Positions 8,628 through 16,604 of a stretch of 36,862 nt of DNA are shown one piece after another; position 1 is the stretch's first letter, and each line of letters opens with the position of its first letter. The notes under the pieces are model-generated. The model saw nothing but the letters and a program-made list of their open reading frames with translations, searched no databases and had not been told where the DNA came from. This DNA comes from a bacterium BMS3Abin06 (lineage in GTDB: Bacteria > Nitrospirota > Thermodesulfovibrionia > UBA6902). A program made the translations under genes and the position numbers. The stretch lies in assembly GCA_002897895.1 (NCBI GenBank), contig BDSY01000083.1, forward strand, positions 1 to 36,862, read 5' to 3'.

Positions 8628-10586
8628 ATGGCAAAAATATTATCATCATTCTGGCTGGTATTTCGTCCGATCTTTGTGATTTTTTCCCTTTATCTTGTGG
8701 GGGATGCATTCTATCGCTGGGATGGGTTCAGCTATTATGCGACATTCTCCGAGTTCCTGCCATCTGTTGCTCTTATAACAATTCTCTGGAATATTGTAGC
8801 TCTGTTTGCAGCCGTGCTGGTATGTCTGTCCGGCAGTTTGCTTGAGTGGATTTCCGACCGCACAGAATGCAAAATCAGAACGGAACACCTGCTGATGTTT
8901 ATATGCATTTTTGTATGTGTAGGTGGAGGGGCATGGATCGGTAAACGGACAATCTGGGAATATGCGCAAACGACAGTTCAAATGAAGCTGATCGTTTTCA
9001 TGGGTGTGGTCTCTGCCGCAATATTTCTGACATGGCTGTCTCGTAACAAGATGTCTGCCCTGCAGGAGCGGATAACCCCGCTTGTATGGCTGTTCGGCAT
9101 CTGGGTTTTAATCTCTGTGCCCCTGGTGGCCTGGCAAACATGGGGCAGGCAGGCGGATACGGCTAATGCCGCATCACGAGAGATTTCCGCTCCCTCCGGC
9201 GCAGACAGCAGCCGGCCGAATATAATCCTGGTTATCTTTGATACACTGACAGCGCGGGACATGTCTTTATATGGCTATGAGAGGCCTACCACGCCGTTTA
9301 TCACTGAATGGGCAAAGACAGGATCTGTATTTACAAGGGCACAGTCTGCCAGCAACTTTACATCACCGTCTACAGCCAGCCTCATAACAGGAAAGAGGGT
9401 ATGGACTCACCAGACATATCATATAGATGGTTCCAGGCCCGTTAAAGCCGATATTGAAAGCCTGCCGGCAGTACTGAAAAACAACGGTTATTTTAATATG
9501 GCGTTTATTGTAAACGACCACGCCTCAGTAGGAAAATTAGGTGTCTCCGGGAGTTTTGATATTGCTGATCCTGCGGTTGATTTTTTTACATCCAGAAACG
9601 GCTTACATGAAACTGTCTGGGCATTCCTCTCCGGGTTATTTGATGACAAAATCCGGATGTACGACTGGATCATAAAAAGAACGGCTATTATGGGAAGAGT
9701 TATCGATGAAATTTCTTTTGATTCCGGCAAAACATCGGTCCCACCTGAAAAGGCATTCAACAGTCTCCTGGAAGTTATTGACAGTAAGCCGTCCGCACCT
9801 TTTTTTGCATGGATTCAGTTGTATCCGCCGCACGATCCTTATCTGCCGCCCGAGCCGTTCATAGGGATGTTTGATTCTTCATCAGAGTGGAGGACATATA
9901 AAAGCCAGTTGAGAGCCCCGGTGCGTAAGTTCGGACCGGAGCAGCAGGCAAGCATCAACATTCTCAGGGCCCGTTATGATGAGTTCATAAGGTATTGTGA
10001 CAAACAGTTTGAAGACTTCATTGCAGAACTGACAAAGAGGGGTAAATTAAAAAACACTCTGATTATTTTCTCTTCAGACCATGGAGAGAGCTTTGAACAT
10101 AATTTTGTCAGACACGCCGGCTATCCCCTTTACGAACAATTGACCCATATCCCGTTTATTGTCAAGGAGCCCGGTCAGGCTGAAGGGCGAATAATTAGCG
10201 ATCTTGTAGAACAGGTAGATATCGCGCCCACAATTCTGGATCTGGCTGATATCCCGGCGCCTGCATGGATGGAAGGGCGTTCTCTGGTGCCGCTCATGCG
10301 AGGCAAAAAGATTCCGCCGCGCCCTGTTTTTTCCATGAATTTTCAGAGGAACCGCAGCCTTGGTCATCAGATCATAAAAGGAAGTATAGCTGTATGGGAA
10401 GGTGACGACAAGCTGATACACTATCTTGAGAAAGACGAATCCCTGCTTTTCAATCTAAAGCAAGACCCCGATGAGCTGAACAATCTCTTTGATAAAGATC
10501 CTCAGACAGGTCAACGCCTCCTCGGAGTGATTTACGACAATCTTGAAAAGGCAAATGAGAAGATCAGCAGGAGCGCATATAAATAG
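8628..10586 (+). CDS. Five-TM sulfatase-superfamily membrane enzyme, paralog 3
   Basis: I start the gene at ATG 8628 (MAKILSSF, 653 residues) because it aligns with the N-terminus of paralog 2 (MAKAIASY) and has GAGAAGG seven bases upstream; the TTG at 8601 would add nine unmatched residues. The nucleophile site is T-S-P-S-T (Thr245) with LITGKR. SSDHGES is present, but the following segment differs from the other two copies: RHAGYPLYE instead of GHGGPHLYE, so one His near the metal/substrate site is replaced by Pro. The strongest DNA identity to the others covers about 8700-8760 and 9055-9300. It converges with the flippase gene 45 bases downstream. The family is clear, but the substrate and any specialisation of this copy are unknown. 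Confidence 0.87.
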   Translation: MAKILSSFWLVFRPIFVIFSLYLVGDAFYRWDGFSYYATFSEFLPSVALITILWNIVALFAAVLVCLSGSLLEWISDRTECKIRTEHLLMFICIFVCVGGGAWIGKRTIWEYAQTTVQMKLIVFMGVVSAAIFLTWLSRNKMSALQERITPLVWLFGIWVLISVPLVAWQTWGRQADTANAASREISAPSGADSSRPNIILVIFDTLTARDMSLYGYERPTTPFITEWAKTGSVFTRAQSASNFTSPSTASLITGKRVWTHQTYHIDGSRPVKADIESLPAVLKNNGYFNMAFIVNDHASVGKLGVSGSFDIADPAVDFFTSRNGLHETVWAFLSGLFDDKIRMYDWIIKRTAIMGRVIDEISFDSGKTSVPPEKAFNSLLEVIDSKPSAPFFAWIQLYPPHDPYLPPEPFIGMFDSSSEWRTYKSQLRAPVRKFGPEQQASINILRARYDEFIRYCDKQFEDFIAELTKRGKLKNTLIIFSSDHGESFEHNFVRHAGYPLYEQLTHIPFIVKEPGQAEGRIISDLVEQVDIAPTILDLADIPAPAWMEGRSLVPLMRGKKIPPRPVFSMNFQRNRSLGHQIIKGSIAVWEGDDKLIHYLEKDESLLFNLKQDPDELNNLFDKDPQTGQRLLGVIYDNLEKANEKISRSAYK

Positions 10587-10631
10587 GGGTTTTGAGGCGA
10601 GGCTGCTTGCTATCTTTCATACTGCCCTCTA

Positions 10632-11963
10632 TCAGGACGTCTTTCTATGGAAAAGAAAAATCAATACAGCAAGAGATACAAATGCCACTATTGAGCTAGC
10701 CAGTGCAATTCCCCTGATGCCCATTATCTGCATAAAGATGAGGTTGAATATAATGGTTCCCATGACCATAATCATGGCTGTAAACAACAGCACTTTGGTA
10801 TTCTTTTTGGTCAGGAATGCCCTGGAATAAAGCAAGGCGATCAGGAAAGGCGTCAGTCCCAGGAGAAAGAATCCGAATATTTGAGCAACCTCATGTATCT
10901 GCTCTTTTGGGAATTCTCCATGTCCATAGACCATGCTTACCAGATAATCCTTTGCCAGAAAAATGCATATTGTTAAAAGCAGGCCACCGGCTCCCACGGC
11001 CTTTACCCCGTTTAGTACATTTTTCTTCAGCACAGCCTCTCCACCTGTCTGATAATCTATGCTCCAGTGGGAAAGAACGGTCACCATCAGTCCGCTGCTC
11101 ATTAAGGTTGTCGGGATCAAATAAAGCCTGTTCGCATACTCAAGCAGAGAGACATTCCCTGTGCCGAGCCATGAAGCCATGGTCTGATTTATGATAGGTG
11201 TAAAAGCCAGCACAGACAGCCCGATAATCTGATAAGAAGATGTCCTGAAGAACTGGCTGAAGCTTTTCTCCCATCCAATAGAGAATTTTAGGCGAAAAAG
11301 TCTTAGTTTCTTCAGGAAGAGAAACAGTATGCCTAATCTGATAGCCTCTCCAATCACATATCCCCATGCAATGGCATGAACCCCGATGCTCTCCTTGAAG
11401 GCAAAGATAAAAGCTATGGCGACTATTGCCCTGAATGCAGGCGACAGGGCAGGGATGCTGAATATCTTATATGCATTTAAGGTGCCTGAGAGGATGCCCG
11501 TCCAGACGAGGAGGATGACCAGTGGGGCGGTCTCAAACAGGATTGTTTGTATCAGATTCAACTCATCCGGGGAGAACCTGGTCAGGATAGAGAGTACCGG
11601 TTTGATAACCATTAGAAAAAGAACTGCAAGGGCTGAAAGCCCGACAGCGCTAATCCCCAGTGTCCTCCCTAAAAACTCTCCCACGTCTTCGTTTTTTGCT
11701 ATCGCATCCGTAATAAACGGCACAATAACACTTTCCACGGCAGGCGCAAACATCTGGGCAAGAAACAGTATAAGACCAAATGCAAAAAAGAAAGAGTCTG
11801 TCTTGCTTGATACCCCGAACCATGCAGCTATGAAAAAGGGTATTAAAAACCCGATCCCCTTGCCCACAATACTCATGATAGTGGTGGTTATCGTATCCCA
11901 TACAAGTGGTTTTGCACGCACACGTTTAAGAAGCTTTGAAATGGAAATTGGGATTCCGTTCAT
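10632..11963 (-). CDS. MurJ/MviN-like lipid-linked oligosaccharide flippase
   Basis: The 443-residue polytopic protein (about 12 helices) has the MOP/MATE-superfamily opening seen in MurJ and Wzx proteins: TTTIMSIVGKGIGFLIPFFI, then AAWFGVSSKTDSFFFAF and APAVESVIVPFI. It is shorter than typical MurJ (about 510 residues) and so may be a dedicated exopolysaccharide or O-antigen-type flippase rather than the essential lipid II flippase. The tail is Lys/Arg-rich (LFHRKTS). Its place beside three surface-modifying enzymes and a GT-C transferase supports export of a lipid-linked glycan. It lies downstream of hpt on the same strand with a 122-base gap, so co-transcription is uncertain. Confidence 0.78.
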   Translation of the reverse strand: MNGIPISISKLLKRVRAKPLVWDTITTTIMSIVGKGIGFLIPFFIAAWFGVSSKTDSFFFAFGLILFLAQMFAPAVESVIVPFITDAIAKNEDVGEFLGRTLGISAVGLSALAVLFLMVIKPVLSILTRFSPDELNLIQTILFETAPLVILLVWTGILSGTLNAYKIFSIPALSPAFRAIVAIAFIFAFKESIGVHAIAWGYVIGEAIRLGILFLFLKKLRLFRLKFSIGWEKSFSQFFRTSSYQIIGLSVLAFTPIINQTMASWLGTGNVSLLEYANRLYLIPTTLMSSGLMVTVLSHWSIDYQTGGEAVLKKNVLNGVKAVGAGGLLLTICIFLAKDYLVSMVYGHGEFPKEQIHEVAQIFGFFLLGLTPFLIALLYSRAFLTKKNTKVLLFTAMIMVMGTIIFNLIFMQIMGIRGIALASSIVAFVSLAVLIFLFHRKTS

Positions 11964-12085
11964 AATAGCGAGTGACTTTTTATCTTATGCCTTTTTGAGG
12001 GGAATATGGCGGATTAACCTGAGATTCTGAAAATTGTCAGTAGTTACTGCGAATAACGCATACCACCAGCCCGGATTATAGTTCA

Positions 12086-12607
12086 TCAAGTGCTTTTCTT
12101 GAAAACAGCTATATAGGGAAGATTTCTGAACTTGTTTTCGTAATCAAGTCCGTAGCCGACAACATATTCATCAGGTACTTCAAAACCCACATAATCCAGG
12201 GGCACGTCCGTTTTTCTGCGCTCCTTCTTATCAAGAAATGTGCATATCTTCAGGGATGCGGGGTTTCTTGCAAGAAGCATATCCCTGATATAGCTGAGAG
12301 TAAGCCCTGTGTCGACAATGTCCTCAATCAGGAGGACATCTTTGTCTTTTATATCTTCTCTTAAATCAGCATAAACCCTGATCTCCCCGGAAGACTCGGT
12401 TTTTATATAGCTGGATGCGATGAGGAAATCAATGTCCATAGGCACCTGAATAAGTTTTACTATGTCGGAGAAGAACATGAAGGCCCCCCTCAGGATTGCA
12501 ACCGACAGAAGTTCCTTCCCCTCATAATCTTCGGATATCTTCTGCGCAAGCTCTTTTACCCTCTTTTGAATCTGCTCAACAGTCAGAAGTGGTTTGCCGA
12601 TTACCAT
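12086..12607 (-). CDS. hpt: Hypoxanthine phosphoribosyltransferase
   Basis: This 173-residue type I phosphoribosyltransferase converts hypoxanthine or guanine plus PRPP to IMP or GMP (purine salvage, cytosol). The PRPP-binding signature VLLIEDIVDTGLTL is at residues 91-104, the pyrophosphate-loop region LRGAFMFFSDIV at 39-50, and the DYVGFEVPDEYVVGYGLDY stretch near the end is typical of bacterial Hpt. I choose the ATG at 12607 because GGAGG sits six bases upstream; the ATG at 12613 directly abuts that ribosome site and cannot use it. It is followed on the same strand by the flippase. Confidence 0.93.
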   Translation of the reverse strand: MVIGKPLLTVEQIQKRVKELAQKISEDYEGKELLSVAILRGAFMFFSDIVKLIQVPMDIDFLIASSYIKTESSGEIRVYADLREDIKDKDVLLIEDIVDTGLTLSYIRDMLLARNPASLKICTFLDKKERRKTDVPLDYVGFEVPDEYVVGYGLDYENKFRNLPYIAVFKKST

Positions 12608-13028
12608 ATACATCCTCCCTGTATAATGCCGTTATACGTAATTATCCACAGATCATGCTCATAAATTATCTGTGTAATATGATTTTTATCCGCAGAATCA
12701 TTTATATTTTATTGTTAATGCCGGGGTTTTGCAAGTATTTCCATCTTATTTTCTCTTTCCCGGTGGGAATGTGACCCTGGGACAGACTTAATAAAGCCTG
12801 TTCAGTTGATCTATAATTAAGCCGGCAGCCAGAATGGTTTGTGAGTGTTATAAAACGTGAATATACCAAACATAGGAATGGGTGGTATAATATCTACTGC
12901 TGATGCCATTGAATTTATCCTTATAGGGCAAGCGCTGCAGCACAGTGGACACGGGAAATTTCATTAATCCTGGACAACTGTTAATATTACGAAGGAGATA
13001 GCGTCACTGTTACACCTGTCTGACTGAT
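12608..13028. other. 421-base intergenic region between hpt and a glycosyltransferase
   Basis: No convincing gene is present. It holds the hpt ribosome site, a dyad with CACAGAT (12647-12653) and ATCTGTG arms, a single TTATCCACA (12642-12650), an extended -10 element on the plus strand (TGGTATAAT, 12892-12900), and an AAGGAG at 12992-12997 that is 31 bases from the next ATG and has no start codon at normal spacing. I see no tRNA or known riboswitch fold. Confidence 0.5.
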
Positions 13029-14060
13029 ATGCGAATATTATTAATTGGAAATTTCGCCCCTCCGTACGAAGAAGAAAATCTTCATAACCTGTCGTTATTA
13101 AAAAAACTCGAAGAAGACGGCCATGAGTGCAGCGTTATAAATATTTCCGAGAACCCTTCCAGTGAAGAAAGATTTACCAATGCAAAAAGCTTACCTGTTT
13201 TTGTATTGAAATTGCTGCGCAACTGCCGCAGGAAAGATATAGTACATTTTTCAACAAAGGGGTATCTGCGGCTTGGTTTACTGAAGCTCATGATATCCAT
13301 CCTTGCCGCCAAAATCTTTCGTATAAAATCAATTATTACTTTTCATTCAGAATTATTCTCGATCCTGGGACAAATGCGAAGCCCCCTTGGCCAGACACTG
13401 TTTACCTCCTTCTTATTCGCTGACAAGATTATATTTGCCGACAGAGATACTTATGATATGGCGAATATGTACAGGAAAAAATCCAACTTCGAATTGATCC
13501 CTTCTTTTATTTACACTCCCGGCAATATCGCAGAGAATGAGACTTCAACATTCAAGAAACTGAAAGACAAAGAAAAAGTTATCGTCTTTGCAAACGTGAG
13601 ATATCCTTCTTTCCTTTTTGAGATACTACAGGAGTTGCTTACTAAATATCCTCCTCCGTCAGGCACAGGCATTGTGATATCATTCCCGGAAAAACATGCA
13701 GACAAATTGCAGCATGCAATAGAGGAGACCGGAAGGGATCTGATGGATAGCCTGATTTTCATAGCGCCCGACGATATCCAGTCAATATTAACAGCTTATT
13801 CCAGGGCAGATATTATTTTAAGACCCTTAAGTTGTGAAGGCGCAATATGTTTCGAAAGTTTTGCCGTATCAGTTAAAAGGACTGTGCATATAAATAATTG
13901 CATATATTTCCCGGAAAGCCTGCTTTTTATAAAAGAAGGGAAAACAGGACAAATGTGTGTAAGAATAATCAATACAATGCTCTCCGTTGAATCAGACCCG
14001 CCACCTGAACTGGAGGTGCAAGATTCGTATGCAAAAATCATTAAGATTTACGGGGAATAA
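13029..14060 (+). CDS. GT4-like glycosyltransferase (GT-B fold)
   Basis: The 343-residue protein opens with MRILLIGNFAPPYEEENLHN, the N-terminal Rossmann strand and glycine loop of GT-B enzymes. It has DIVHFSTKGYLRLGL and KSIITFHSELFSILGQM typical of GT4 N-domains, and a C-domain beginning near residue 180 (KVIVFANVRYPSFLFEIL). The usual E-x7-E donor site appears relaxed (IILRPLSCEGAICFESFAVS), where Glu and a later Glu are kept. The donor and acceptor are unknown. The start is fixed by the conserved N-terminus even though the only good ribosome sequence lies 31 bases upstream. tsaC follows after 64 bases. Confidence 0.7.
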   Translation: MRILLIGNFAPPYEEENLHNLSLLKKLEEDGHECSVINISENPSSEERFTNAKSLPVFVLKLLRNCRRKDIVHFSTKGYLRLGLLKLMISILAAKIFRIKSIITFHSELFSILGQMRSPLGQTLFTSFLFADKIIFADRDTYDMANMYRKKSNFELIPSFIYTPGNIAENETSTFKKLKDKEKVIVFANVRYPSFLFEILQELLTKYPPPSGTGIVISFPEKHADKLQHAIEETGRDLMDSLIFIAPDDIQSILTAYSRADIILRPLSCEGAICFESFAVSVKRTVHINNCIYFPESLLFIKEGKTGQMCVRIINTMLSVESDPPPELEVQDSYAKIIKIYGE

Positions 14061-14124
14061 GACATTTGCTCTGATATGGCTGACCTGAGTAAATATCATT
14101 GAATTAAAATCAGAAATCCCGGTT

Positions 14125-14745
14125 ATGGCTTTAACACAAAAAATTGCTGGAAAAATAATAGCTGACGCATTAATAATACTGAAAAACAGAGGTGTTATTG
14201 CCTATCCGACAGAAAGTTTCTATGCATTAGGGGTTCTGGCTACAGATGAAAAAGCGGTTGAAAGACTCTATGAACTGAAAAAAAGACCTCCGGAAAAGCC
14301 TTTGCCGATAATTGTCGGTGATATGGATACCCTTGAATCAATTACATCCGGAATTTCTTCTAAGGCAAAAGAGTTGATGAAAAGATTCTGGCCCGGCCCC
14401 TTGACACTTATATTCGAAGCAAGGGATAACATCCCCGGACTGTTAACCGGGGGTACAGGCAAAGTGGCAGTGAGAATCCCGGGTGAAAGCGCAGCCCTTG
14501 ATCTGGCGAGGGCATTGAAATTACCCATTACCGCTACAAGCGTCAATCCGTCGGGAAAACCGCCTGCTGAGGATCCGGATGCAGTCATTGGTTATTTCGG
14601 GGAAGAAATAGATTTGGTTATTGATGCCGGAAAGGCCCCCGGTGGAAGGCCGTCAACAATTGTGGATGTTACGGTTACGCCGCCTGAAATCTTAAGAGAG
14701 GGAAGTGTATCGCTGAACTTAATTGAAAATCAATTGAAGGCATGA
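14125..14745 (+). CDS. tsaC: L-threonylcarbamoyladenylate synthase (TsaC/YrdC family)
   Basis: This 206-residue cytosolic enzyme makes threonylcarbamoyl-AMP from threonine, bicarbonate and ATP, the first step of t6A tRNA modification. Family motifs are PTESFYALG (28-36), KKRPPEKPLPIIV (52-64), FWPGPLTLIF, VAVRIPG, and the ATSVNPSGKPPAEDP segment, ending with PSTIVDVT and ILREGSV. The length fits the short TsaC form without the Sua5 C-terminal domain. The ribosome site before the ATG is weak. It converges with pit across a repeat-filled 159-base spacer. Confidence 0.93.
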   Translation: MALTQKIAGKIIADALIILKNRGVIAYPTESFYALGVLATDEKAVERLYELKKRPPEKPLPIIVGDMDTLESITSGISSKAKELMKRFWPGPLTLIFEARDNIPGLLTGGTGKVAVRIPGESAALDLARALKLPITATSVNPSGKPPAEDPDAVIGYFGEEIDLVIDAGKAPGGRPSTIVDVTVTPPEILREGSVSLNLIENQLKA

Positions 14746-14747
14746 GG

Positions 14748-14887
14748 GTAACTGTTCACAGTTATCAGTTGACGGTTCACGGTTTTTCAATGCGTTAAGC
14801 AACGCTTGCAGTATTTTTGAAATTAACTTCAATTCTTAGATGCGTTCTTCTGCTGTTAACTGTAAACCGCTAACTGTGAACGGTTAC
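14748..14887. repeat. Imperfect long inverted repeat of GTTAAC/GTGAAC units between convergent genes
   Basis: The arm at 14748-14782 (starting GTAACTGTTCACAGTTATC) pairs with the reverse complement of 14853-14887 at roughly 28 of 35 positions. Between them a small hairpin GCGTT-AAGC-AACGC follows a T-run. Both arms are made of degenerate 7-8 base units such as GTTAACTGT and GTGAACGGT. The spacer separates the convergent tsaC and pit genes, so transcript ends in both directions are plausible. Related units occur at 18912-18948. Confidence 0.55.
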
Positions 14888-14904
14888 GTATAACGTAACA
14901 GAGT

Positions 14905-15900
14905 TTACTTTATTCCTGTTAATGTCAATAAATGATATAAAAGCCATGCGACTCCCGCTGTCATGGGCAGTGTGAAAATCCATGCCAGAACTATTTTCCT
15001 TGCAACCCCCCACCTTACTGCCGTGAGTCTCTTTGTAGCGCCGACACCCATTATGCTCGTTGTGATAACATGGGTGGTGCTGACCGGAAGCCCTAATGAG
15101 CTGGCCCCTAAAATGATTGCTGTTGCAGCGGTTTCAGCGGCAAATCCATGGACAGGCTGGAGTTTCAGCATCTGATGCCCCAGTGTTTTAATTACCCTCC
15201 ATCCACCTGCTGCAGTGCCGAATCCCATTGCAAGGGCACATATCAATATTACCCAGAAAGGAACTTCAACACTCGTCAGGAAACCGCCGCTGACAAGCGC
15301 AAGTGTAATTACTCCCATTACTTTTTGCGCATCGTTCATGCCGTGGCTGAATGCCATGAAACCTGCTGAAACCATCTGCAGCCGCCCGAAGTGTTTATTG
15401 ATTATTCCGGGAGAGACATTGCAGAAAAGTCTCATAATTAATTTCATAAAAAGGTAGCCGAAAAATATGCCGATGATCGGGGATGTGATCAGGGCTGTGA
15501 ATATCTTTGTAAGCCCCGACATGTTAAGCTGGTCAAATCCTCCCAGATGGGCGACACCTGCCCCGATTATTCCCCCGATCAGGGCATGTGATGCGCTGAC
15601 CGGGAGGCCGAAAAATGTCATTGCACCGTTCCAGAGAAAACCGGCAAGTAATGCAGCGGCGACAACAGCCTGGGTGATATCAGACGGGTTTACTATGCCT
15701 TTGCCTATGGTTTTGGCAACTGCTGTTGAAAAAAACGCACCCGCAATATTCATGGTAGCAGCCAAAAGCACGGCCTGCAGGGGAGTAAGCACTCTTGTGG
15801 AGACTACAGTGGCGATTGCATTGGCGGAATCATTCCAGCCGTTACTGATTTCAAAAAGAAGGGCAATGGCAACAACGCCAATTATTATTGTTTCAGGCAT
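14905..15900 (-). CDS. pit: Low-affinity inorganic phosphate transporter, Pit family
   Basis: The 331-residue, about ten-helix protein carries the duplicated Pit signature: GWNDSANAIATVVSTRVLTP near the N-terminus and FSHGMNDAQKVMGVITLAL in the second half, with GLPVSASHALIGGIIGAG and GLPVSTTHVITTSIMGVG as the paired substrate loops. It imports metal-phosphate with protons across the inner membrane. The gene overlaps the preceding DUF47 gene by eight bases, the standard partnership for this subtype, so they are translated from one message. There is no long central cytoplasmic domain, as is typical for the short bacterial form. Confidence 0.93.
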   Translation of the reverse strand: MPETIIIGVVAIALLFEISNGWNDSANAIATVVSTRVLTPLQAVLLAATMNIAGAFFSTAVAKTIGKGIVNPSDITQAVVAAALLAGFLWNGAMTFFGLPVSASHALIGGIIGAGVAHLGGFDQLNMSGLTKIFTALITSPIIGIFFGYLFMKLIMRLFCNVSPGIINKHFGRLQMVSAGFMAFSHGMNDAQKVMGVITLALVSGGFLTSVEVPFWVILICALAMGFGTAAGGWRVIKTLGHQMLKLQPVHGFAAETAATAIILGASSLGLPVSTTHVITTSIMGVGATKRLTAVRWGVARKIVLAWIFTLPMTAGVAWLLYHLLTLTGIK

Positions 15901-16516
15901 GCTTGAGAACTATACCTTCGAGGATGTTTGCAACGTCTTCACATGTATCATTTGCATCTTCAAGGTGTTCATAGACCTCTTTCCACTTAATAACAAGGAT
16001 CGGGTCTTTTATATCATCAAAGAGCCTGGCAAGGGCGTCCCTGAAGATTCTGTCTCCCCTGTTTTCGAGCCTGTTTATCTCAATGCAGTATTCCTGGATA
16101 TAAGAATATTTCTTGTCCTTGAGGCAGCCTATAGCTTTTGTTACAAACTCAGTGGTTTCGAGGAGTGTTTTTGAAAGCTCAATTGCCTCGGGCATCGGGG
16201 TATCTAATTTAAATAATACCGCCCTGTCTGCCGAGGCCCAGATTAAATCGAGGATATCGTCTATACGGCATACAAGGGCATGAATATCTTCCCTGTCCAC
16301 AGGGGTCAGGAAGGTCTTGTTCAGTTTTCGCATTACCTCGTGGGTAAGCATGTCTCCTTCCTGCTCAGCCTCGTAAATCTCCTTTGCCTTGATATCAGAA
16401 GCGCCGAGATCTTCCATCATCTCAAGGAGAAGGGTTGCGCTTTTGTTGACATTAAGGGCGGCTTTCTCAAACATACTGAAGAAATCGGTCTCTTTGGGAA
16501 GGAATTTTTTGAACAT
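15893..16516 (-). CDS. DUF47 (PhoU-like) phosphate transport accessory protein
   Basis: The 207-residue all-helical protein matches the DUF47/TIGR00153 family: KFLPKETDFFSMFEKAALNV at the start, EGDMLTHEVMRKLNKTFLTP and DREDIHALVCRIDDILDLI, then RGDRIFRDALARLF and WKEVYEHLEDANDTCEDVAN. The acidic E-x3-D type repeats resemble the metal-binding sites of PhoU. Members are encoded with Pit transporters and are thought to control their activity. It is first in a two-gene operon with a good promoter upstream (16557-16585). Confidence 0.9.
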   Translation of the reverse strand: MFKKFLPKETDFFSMFEKAALNVNKSATLLLEMMEDLGASDIKAKEIYEAEQEGDMLTHEVMRKLNKTFLTPVDREDIHALVCRIDDILDLIWASADRAVLFKLDTPMPEAIELSKTLLETTEFVTKAIGCLKDKKYSYIQEYCIEINRLENRGDRIFRDALARLFDDIKDPILVIKWKEVYEHLEDANDTCEDVANILEGIVLKHA

Positions 16517-16556
16517 TAGTTGTCAGCCTTTTTCCGTCTAAGTTATTTCGGTTTCA

Positions 16557-16585
16557 AGCATACTAAAATCGCAAATTAATGTCAA
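16557..16585 (-). promoter_or_regulatory. Sigma-70-type promoter of the DUF47-pit operon
   Basis: On the minus strand TTGACA (16580-16585) and TATGCT (16557-16562) are separated by exactly 17 bases. Transcription would start about 35 bases before the DUF47 ATG at 16516. The element lies between pgl and DUF47, so pit expression can be independent of the pentose-phosphate genes. Confidence 0.6.
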
Positions 16586-16604
16586 TAAAAACTAATTTAT
16601 AAAT

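Noticed and set aside
11386..12030. 214-residue plus-strand frame opposite the flippase gene
   Set aside because: It lies antisense to a gene with clear MurJ-like homology and its composition looks like a shadow of hydrophobic codons.
12642..12650. Perfect DnaA box TTATCCACA beside hpt
   Set aside because: Only one box was noticed and there is no DnaA, DnaN or parAB gene or AT-rich unwinding cluster, so it is not evidence of an origin.
15467..16174. 235-residue plus-strand frame opposite pit and DUF47
   Set aside because: It spans two well-supported minus-strand genes and has no recognisable domain.
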